10,498 nt of DNA, from NCBI GenBank assembly GCA_049296695.1, contig JBAQSX010000180.1:1-10498 (forward strand), read 5' to 3'. The position numbers were made by a program, and so were the translations under genes. Source of the stretch: UBA10906 sp049296695 (GTDB lineage: Bacteria; Pseudomonadota; Gammaproteobacteria; Methylococcales; Methylomonadaceae). The notes beneath the pieces were generated by a model. The model was not told the origin of the DNA. It saw only the letters and a program-made list of their open reading frames with translations, and searched no databases. Positions 6,376 through 10,498 of this stretch are shown one piece after another. The number at the start of each line of letters is the position of its first letter. Position 1 is the stretch's first letter.

Positions 6376-6984
6376 ATGCGTATTATTCTTGCTGATGACC
6401 ATGCGATTTTTCGTGAAGGTTTAAAATTATTATTACAGAGTCAATTTAATAAAACAGTAGTCGCTGAGGTAGATAATTTAGAACAACTCAAATCCCAGCT
6501 TATTGAAAATCAGCCTATTGATTTATTAATAATAGACTACCACATGCCGGGAGGTGATGCGGTTGCTTTATTGGCGTATTGTAAAAAACGTTATACCGAG
6601 CTGAAAATAATCGCCTTAACAGGGGCGCAATCGGGATTGATTTTAAAACAATTAATTGATGCTAAAGCCGATGGGGTGCTTTTAAAAGAGGGTTCTACTA
6701 ATGAATTATTAACTGCTATTCAAACAGTAATGAACGGTAAACAATATTTTTCTGAGGCGGTAAAAAACAATATTGCAGAAGTAAATACGCACTTAAGCCA
6801 ACGTGAATTACAAGTTTTAAAATTAATTTCTATGGGTTTAGTGAGTCGAGAAATTGCCGAGAAATTGGCTTTATCGGCTAAAACTGTAGATAAACACCGT
6901 GAAAATATCATGCGCAAACTCCAAGTAAATAATTTAGTGGCATTAGTCAATAAAGCCCATAGTTTAAAATTATTTAATGATTAA
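6376..6984 (+). CDS. NarL/FixJ-type response regulator (orphan)
   Basis: This cytoplasmic two-component regulator has 202 residues. The receiver domain (about 1-120) has the acidic pair D7-D8, the phosphoacceptor D54 in LLIIDYHMPGG, T82, and K104 in LLKEG. The LuxR-type helix-turn-helix is at about 138-194, with LSQRELQVLKL (140-150), REIAEKLALSAKTVDKH (158-174) and NIMRKL (177-182). It should bind DNA when phosphorylated. No sensor kinase gene is nearby, so its signal and targets are unknown. It lies between the purH terminator and the oxidase operon but is 393 bp from the latter, so a link to respiration is only speculation. ATG 6376 has no evident Shine-Dalgarno sequence. No confident promoter was found in the 58 bp after the terminator. 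Confidence 0.93.
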   Translation: MRIILADDHAIFREGLKLLLQSQFNKTVVAEVDNLEQLKSQLIENQPIDLLIIDYHMPGGDAVALLAYCKKRYTELKIIALTGAQSGLILKQLIDAKADGVLLKEGSTNELLTAIQTVMNGKQYFSEAVKNNIAEVNTHLSQRELQVLKLISMGLVSREIAEKLALSAKTVDKHRENIMRKLQVNNLVALVNKAHSLKLFND

Positions 6985-7009
6985 TTGAGTGATTAAAAAT
7001 AAGGGTAAT

Positions 7010-7076
7010 TGTAGGGGCGAATTATATTCGCCTTTGTACAATTTGTTATTAAGGGCAAATATGATTTGCCCCTACA
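7010..7076 (+). repeat. Double-hairpin palindromic repeat, copy B (best preserved)
   Basis: This 67-bp unit is bounded by perfect 9-bp inverted ends, TGTAGGGGC (7010-7018) and GCCCCTACA (7068-7076). It contains two perfect hairpins: GGCGAAT-TAT-ATTCGCC (7016-7032) and GGGCAAAT-ATG-ATTTGCCC (7053-7071). Relatives are at 141-217 (inverted) and 1024-1056 (decayed). It begins 25 bp after the response-regulator stop and may help end that transcript. I see no clear target duplication. Confidence 0.85.
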
Positions 7077-7162
7077 TTGATAAACTCTGCACAATTTTAG
7101 ATAGTCATTAAATGATTTTGAAAAACCTGTAAACACAAGAATAAAAAACTGACTAGAAAAAC

Positions 7163-7224
7163 GCTTGCTTTTCAAAATCCGATAAATGCACGCTATTATT
7201 ATTAAATGCTTGTGTATCAAAATC
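7163..7224 (+). promoter_or_regulatory. Pair of 17-bp direct repeats upstream of the oxidase operon
   Basis: GCTTGCTTTTCAAAATC (7163-7179) and GCTTGTGTATCAAAATC (7208-7224) match at 14 of 17 positions with starts 45 bp apart, close to a whole number of helical turns. A possible promoter, TTCAAA (7171-7176) with 17 bp to TATTAT (7194-7199), overlaps the first repeat. It lies about 180 bp before the first gene, so the leader would be long. No FNR-type TTGAT-N4-ATCAA site was found. The remainder of the spacer 7077-7377 is AT-rich and shows nothing else I can support. Confidence 0.25.
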
Positions 7225-7377
7225 TTTTTTAAGCATTACTATAGCTTTTTTATAGCTAAAACCATTTCAAACCCGCAAACAGTGCATTTCTTTAAAGATT
7301 TATTAATCCCTTTCGCTTTGTAACTTAATAGGACTAGAATGGTGACGCAGTTTAACTAAAAAAACAGAGGAAGGCTT

Positions 7378-7521
7378 ATGAATCAACTAAATGAAGAAGA
7401 AAAGCAACGCATTCTTGAAAGCTCACCTGTGGGAACTTTTGCGTTAATGTCAGTGGTCGTGGGCGGGATGGTTGTCGCGTGGCTATTTTTGTATTACGGC
7501 ATTTTTTTACCACGCGGTTAA
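7378..7521 (+). CDS. cbaD: ba3-type cytochrome c oxidase subunit IIa (47 aa)
   Basis: This is a single-helix accessory subunit of B-family (ba3-type) oxidases. In Thermus thermophilus the equivalent helix replaces the second membrane helix missing from subunit II. The 47-residue product has a short charged N-terminus (MNQLNEEEKQ), then SPVGTFAL (16-23), one hydrophobic helix (about 21-44), and an end in LPRG. It follows the Thermus subunit IIa pattern as I recall it: a glycine-alanine entry, V/L-rich helix, W-L-x-x-Y, then an aromatic patch and RG at the C-terminus. AGGAAGG (7368-7374) is a good ribosome-binding site. The next gene's AAGGAGG site (7520-7526) overlaps its stop codon, and subunit II starts 9 nt later. 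Position, size and sequence agree, although the gene is short enough to be missed by length cut-offs. Confidence 0.88.
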   Translation: MNQLNEEEKQRILESSPVGTFALMSVVVGGMVVAWLFLYYGIFLPRG

Positions 7522-7526
7522 GGAGG
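7520..7526 (+). promoter_or_regulatory. Strong Shine-Dalgarno site for subunit II
   Basis: AAGGAGG begins in the stop codon of the subunit IIa gene and ends 4 bases before ATG 7531. The overlap suggests translational coupling of the two membrane subunits. Confidence 0.8.
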
Positions 7527-7530
7527 ATTT

Positions 7531-8103
7531 ATGCCATTAGAAATTCTCAAAGAGAAATTAAAAGCTCTGCAAAACGAATGGTCAAGCACCATTCACGTTG
7601 ATAATTTAGAACGTAAATGGGTAGCCATTTCATTAGTAGTAATCGCCTTATTTGTCGGCATTATTACTTTAGATGCCCTATTTCATGGTATTAATCCACC
7701 CAGTAAAGTTGAAACTATTGATTCGGCAAAATTACATTTAAGTGAAGAATTTGATGAAGCGAATTTAGGTTTAAAAACTGACCCGCAAGGTAATATTATT
7801 GTGCGTATGGTGGCGGGACGTTATTCCTTTTTCCCAAAAGCTATTGAAGTCCCTTCTGATACTAAAATTACTTTTCGTTGGGTGAGTATGGACGTATTAC
7901 ATGGGGTGCATATTCCCATGACTAATATGAGTACCATGATAGTCCCCGGTTATGTGGCGCAAATAACCACGACTTTTCCAAAACCCGGTGATTATCCAAT
8001 GTTATGCAATGAGTATTGCGGCTTGGGTCATAATCACATGTGGAGCAATATTAAAGTGGTTGAAAAAGCGAATTGGAACGCAACAAAAGGAGCGTCAAAA
8101 TGA
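7531..8103 (+). CDS. cbaB: ba3-type cytochrome c oxidase subunit II (CuA subunit)
   Basis: Subunit II takes electrons from cytochrome c at the periplasmic dinuclear CuA centre and passes them to subunit I. The 190-residue protein has one N-terminal membrane helix (about 30-51), then a periplasmic cupredoxin domain. The full CuA ligand set is present: H124 in DVLHG, then C159, E161, C163, H167 and M170 in CNEYCGLGHNHM. Each lies 10 residues on from the T. thermophilus ba3 ligands as I know them, so the spacing matches the B family. A single helix, rather than two, agrees with a separate subunit IIa gene just upstream. The stop codon overlaps the subunit I start (ATGA). Generic annotation would call it coxB. 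Confidence 0.94.
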   Translation: MPLEILKEKLKALQNEWSSTIHVDNLERKWVAISLVVIALFVGIITLDALFHGINPPSKVETIDSAKLHLSEEFDEANLGLKTDPQGNIIVRMVAGRYSFFPKAIEVPSDTKITFRWVSMDVLHGVHIPMTNMSTMIVPGYVAQITTTFPKPGDYPMLCNEYCGLGHNHMWSNIKVVEKANWNATKGASK

Positions 8104-9725
8104 ATACTACCATTAGTAATAAATTAGTATTAAGCCATTTATGGGTTGCCTTTGGTGCGTTTTTAGTGGCGTGTTTATTGGGTGAATATCAAGTATTAGA
8201 ACGCAGTGGTTTTATTAGTGCGTTAAATTCACCCACAGTTTATTTTGCCTCGGTGAGTACCCACGGGGTATTAATGGCGTTTGTATTAACCACGTTTTTT
8301 ATTATGGGAACGGGTTATTATTTTGCCGCCACCAGTTTAAAACAACGCTTATGGCAAGAACAATTAGCGTGGGTAGGTTTTGGCGTGGCATTATTCGGTA
8401 CAGTATTAGCCGCTATTCCCTTATTAACAGGTAACGCTTCAGTTTTATATACTTTTTATCCGCCTATTGTCGCTCACGCGGCATTTTATATAGGCGCGAC
8501 TTTATTAGTAGTGGGTTCGTGGTTTTGGTGCGTGATTATTTTAATGACGCTTAAACAATGGAAAACGGCTAATCCTGAAAAACCTGTACCTTTAGCCATG
8601 TTTGCCACTTCGGCTAATGCTTTATTGTGGCTGTGGACGAGTGCTGGCGTTGCCGTGGAAGTGTTATTTCAATTAATCCCCTTGTCGCTGGGTTGGATAG
8701 ATACCATTGATGCTGGGCTAGCGCGGACTTTGTTTGCGTGGACGTTGCACCCGATTGTGTATTTTTGGCTGATTCCCACTTATACCGCCTTTTATGTGTT
8801 TGTCCCCAAACAAGCAGGCGGCTTTTTATTCAGTGATGAAGTGGCACGCGCCGCGATTGTGGTGTTATTAGTATTTGCCCTGCCCATTGGCTTTCATCAC
8901 CTTTACATGGACCCCGAACAAGCCCAAGGCTGGAAATTATTACACGGCATCGGCACGTTTGTAGTGGCATTACCAACGCTAGTCACAGGTTTTACCGTGA
9001 TTGCTTCCTTAGAAATTGCAGGACGTTTACGCGGCGGCACGGGTTTATTTGGTTGGATTTTAACCTTACCGTGGGCAAATCCGATGACTTTAGCGGTTTG
9101 CTTAGCACTGCTCATGCTCATTTTTGGCGGTTTCGGTGGCATCGTTAATGCCAGTTACGCCATGAATGCAATGGTTCACAACACCGCGTGGGTGTCTGGG
9201 CATTTTCATTTAATTTTTGGTGGCACCACCATCATTATGTATTTTGCCATTGCTTATTACTTATTCCCCTTACTCACAGGCAAACCCTTGTTTTGTAAAA
9301 CAATGGCGTTGACGCAATTGTGGACGTGGTTTTTAGGCATGATTATTTTAACTACGCCGTGGCATGTTTTAGGCTTACTGGGTCAACCGCGCCGTATTTC
9401 TAGCGTTGAATACAACAACTTGCTGACTTTATCGTGGCAACCTTATGAATTAATGATGATTTTCGGGGGATTGATTTTGTTAGGTTCAGCGGGATTATTC
9501 GTTTATGTGTTATTCAAAACCCAAACGCAAACCAACGTTGAAACCTTCACCGAAACCGTGGAATATGCCGAGCCGATTCATGCGGTCACTAACCTGCCTG
9601 AGTATTTGAATAGTTTTAGTTTATGGAACAAAGTCATTGCGGCGTTAATGTTGATTAGTTTTGGCTATCCAATCCTGCAATTCTTTATTATGAAAACCTT
9701 TGAATCCAGCGCGTGGGGCTATTGA
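8100..9725 (+). CDS. cbaA: ba3-type cytochrome c oxidase subunit I
   Basis: This is the catalytic haem-copper subunit, reducing O2 to water at a haem-CuB site and pumping protons. From ATG 8100 it has 541 residues and about a dozen or more membrane helices. All ligands are visible: low-spin haem b H55 (STHGVLMAF) and H370, high-spin haem H368 (GHFHL), and CuB H217, H266 and H267 (TLHPIVY, GFHHLYMD). The cross-linking tyrosine is Y221. The intervals (49 residues between the first and second CuB histidines, 101 from the last one to the haem a3 histidine) equal those of T. thermophilus ba3. The frame is open to a TTG at 8073, but ATG 8100 overlaps the subunit II stop and has AAGGAG at 8087-8092. 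Haem type (a3 or o3) cannot be read from sequence. Generic annotation would call it coxA. Confidence 0.95.
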   Translation: MNTTISNKLVLSHLWVAFGAFLVACLLGEYQVLERSGFISALNSPTVYFASVSTHGVLMAFVLTTFFIMGTGYYFAATSLKQRLWQEQLAWVGFGVALFGTVLAAIPLLTGNASVLYTFYPPIVAHAAFYIGATLLVVGSWFWCVIILMTLKQWKTANPEKPVPLAMFATSANALLWLWTSAGVAVEVLFQLIPLSLGWIDTIDAGLARTLFAWTLHPIVYFWLIPTYTAFYVFVPKQAGGFLFSDEVARAAIVVLLVFALPIGFHHLYMDPEQAQGWKLLHGIGTFVVALPTLVTGFTVIASLEIAGRLRGGTGLFGWILTLPWANPMTLAVCLALLMLIFGGFGGIVNASYAMNAMVHNTAWVSGHFHLIFGGTTIIMYFAIAYYLFPLLTGKPLFCKTMALTQLWTWFLGMIILTTPWHVLGLLGQPRRISSVEYNNLLTLSWQPYELMMIFGGLILLGSAGLFVYVLFKTQTQTNVETFTETVEYAEPIHAVTNLPEYLNSFSLWNKVIAALMLISFGYPILQFFIMKTFESSAWGY

Positions 9726-9727
9726 TT

Positions 9728-10402
9728 ATGAAACGCTTATCTTTATTTATCATGGCGTTACTGCCGCTGTTGGCAATCGCAAACCCCGCTTCACAAGTGG
9801 CGTGGACACCTGAAACTTTAAATCTGGTTCGCGCTGGCAATAACGAAGCGGGTAAGAAATTAGCTGAGTCTTGCCAAAGCTGTCACGGCGCAAAAGGCGA
9901 AGGCAAAGCCGCTGAAAAACAAGATGATGAAATCTTACCCGCCATTCCCGCGCTAGCAGGTCAAACCGCTAATTATTTGTTTAAACAATTGCGCGATTAT
10001 GCCGATGCCAGTCGTATTGATATGACCATGAACGGCATTGCCAAAGGTTTAACTGAACAACAAACCGCTGATTTAGCCGTGTATTTTAGTAGCTTACCTC
10101 TGGCGCAAACGGGCAAGGTCTCAAGCCAAAATCTCGATAAAGCCAAAGCCTTAGTTGAAGATGGTGATGGCAAGCGTATTTTGCCGCAATGTTTTGTCTG
10201 TCACGGTAGCAGTGGACGCGGTGAGAAAATGGACAGCCCCGCGTTAGCAGGTCAACACGCCGACACTATTTCTCGCGCTTTGCAAGCTTATAAAACTGGT
10301 TCGCGCCATAATGATATTTACAGCCGTATGCGTTTAATTGCCCAGCAATTAACCGATGAGGAAATTGAACAATTAGGGCAGTATTATCAGCAGTTGAAAT
10401 AA
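9728..10402 (+). CDS. Cytochrome c4-type dihaem cytochrome c
   Basis: This periplasmic electron carrier is the probable direct donor to the CuA site of the oxidase encoded just upstream. The 224-residue precursor has a signal peptide (MKRLSLFIMALLPLL, likely cleaved near A-I-A-N at 17-19) and two similar class I haem domains. Haem motifs are CQSCH (49-53) and CFVCH (155-159). Candidate axial methionines are in DMTMNG (99 or 101) and YSRMRLIA (201). The PALAGQ motif typical of c4 occurs in both halves (PALAGQ at 74-79 and again near 172-177). It starts 2 nt after the subunit I stop; a GTGGGG stretch at the end of that gene may serve as a weak ribosome-binding site. The frame is open to GTG 9713, but ATG 9728 gives the proper signal peptide. 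Confidence 0.93.
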   Translation: MKRLSLFIMALLPLLAIANPASQVAWTPETLNLVRAGNNEAGKKLAESCQSCHGAKGEGKAAEKQDDEILPAIPALAGQTANYLFKQLRDYADASRIDMTMNGIAKGLTEQQTADLAVYFSSLPLAQTGKVSSQNLDKAKALVEDGDGKRILPQCFVCHGSSGRGEKMDSPALAGQHADTISRALQAYKTGSRHNDIYSRMRLIAQQLTDEEIEQLGQYYQQLK

Positions 10403-10429
10403 GTATTTAATTGTATTTATTTTGTCATA

Positions 10430-10459
10430 AAAAAACCGCTCGTTATTGAGCGGTTTTTT
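10430..10459 (+). terminator. Intrinsic terminator of the oxidase operon
   Basis: A perfect 12-bp stem, AAAAAACCGCTC (10430-10441) and GAGCGGTTTTTT (10448-10459), encloses the 6-base loop GTTATT. It ends in six Ts and lies 27 bp after the cytochrome c4 stop. Its symmetry allows termination from both strands. The T-run is the last sequence before the MITE copy at 10460. Confidence 0.93.
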
Positions 10460-10498
10460 GGTAGTGCATCAAAAAAGTAGGCTAGTTAATATTAAACC
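10460..10498 (+). repeat. MITE-like element, copy 3, cut by the window end
   Basis: These 39 bases match 2-40 at 38 positions and have the same orientation; the rest of the element is beyond the window. The left boundary falls exactly after the terminator T-run. If the family makes 8-bp duplications, the left one would be GGTTTTTT (10452-10459), inside the terminator stem. Confidence 0.85.

Noticed and set aside
141..7076. Palindromic repeats as a CRISPR array
   Set aside because: The copies are scattered kilobases apart in both orientations, with no regular spacers and no cas genes.
6993..7220. 75-codon open frame on the minus strand before the oxidase operon
   Set aside because: It overlaps the double-hairpin repeat and has no recognisable motif or ribosome-binding site.
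7318..7340. TTGTAA...TAGAAT as the oxidase promoter
   Set aside because: The spacing is only 11 bp, too short for a sigma-70 promoter.
1..10498. Near-identical window ends as evidence of a circular molecule
   Set aside because: The ends differ at one position and are simply two copies of a dispersed repeat. The gene content is chromosomal, with no replication or plasmid functions.

Overview
The window looks like chromosomal DNA from an AT-rich gammaproteobacterium. The best guess is a Thiotrichales/Beggiatoa-like filamentous sulfur bacterium. This rests on the gamma-type RimK, PurH and ArgH sequences and on spacers full of small palindromic repeats; it is an impression from recall, not a search. 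All genes read on the + strand, and most carry only conserved functions. Three unrelated families of small non-coding repeats fill the spacers.

Layout. The window opens inside a copy of a ~102-114 bp MITE-like element (2-103), followed by a double-hairpin repeat (141-217). Then come a solitary Sfp/HetI-type phosphopantetheinyl transferase (282-992), a decayed copy of the double-hairpin repeat (1024-1056), and argH (1207-2598). The 333-bp spacer after argH holds a different large imperfect hairpin (2623-2714) and a complete MITE (2774-2887) flanked by a perfect 8-bp target duplication. Next are a small secreted beta-sandwich-like protein of unknown function (2932-3579), rimK (3694-4620), purH (4698-6257) with a clear intrinsic terminator, and an orphan NarL/FixJ-type response regulator (6376-6984). 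A 393-bp spacer follows, with a well-preserved double-hairpin repeat (7010-7076).

The last third is a tight operon for a ba3-type (B-family) haem-copper oxidase. It encodes a 47-residue subunit IIa (7378-7521), the CuA subunit II (7531-8103), subunit I (8100-9725) and a dihaem cytochrome c4 (9728-10402), and it ends at a perfect 12-bp-stem terminator (10430-10459). Spacings are 9 nt, a 4-nt ATGA overlap, and 2 nt. Cytochrome c4 in the periplasm probably delivers electrons to CuA of subunit II and then to the haem b / haem a3-CuB centre of subunit I. Every expected metal ligand is visible. A third MITE copy starts on the base after the terminator and runs off the window end.

Five starts are best placed downstream of the longest open frame: argH 1207, purH 4698, subunit I 8100, cytochrome c4 9728, and the short subunit IIa gene at 7378. 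No CRISPR array, phage gene, transposase, tRNA or rRNA was seen. The most unusual content is the MITE family and its association with hairpins, together with the secreted protein. No clearly new multi-gene system is visible.
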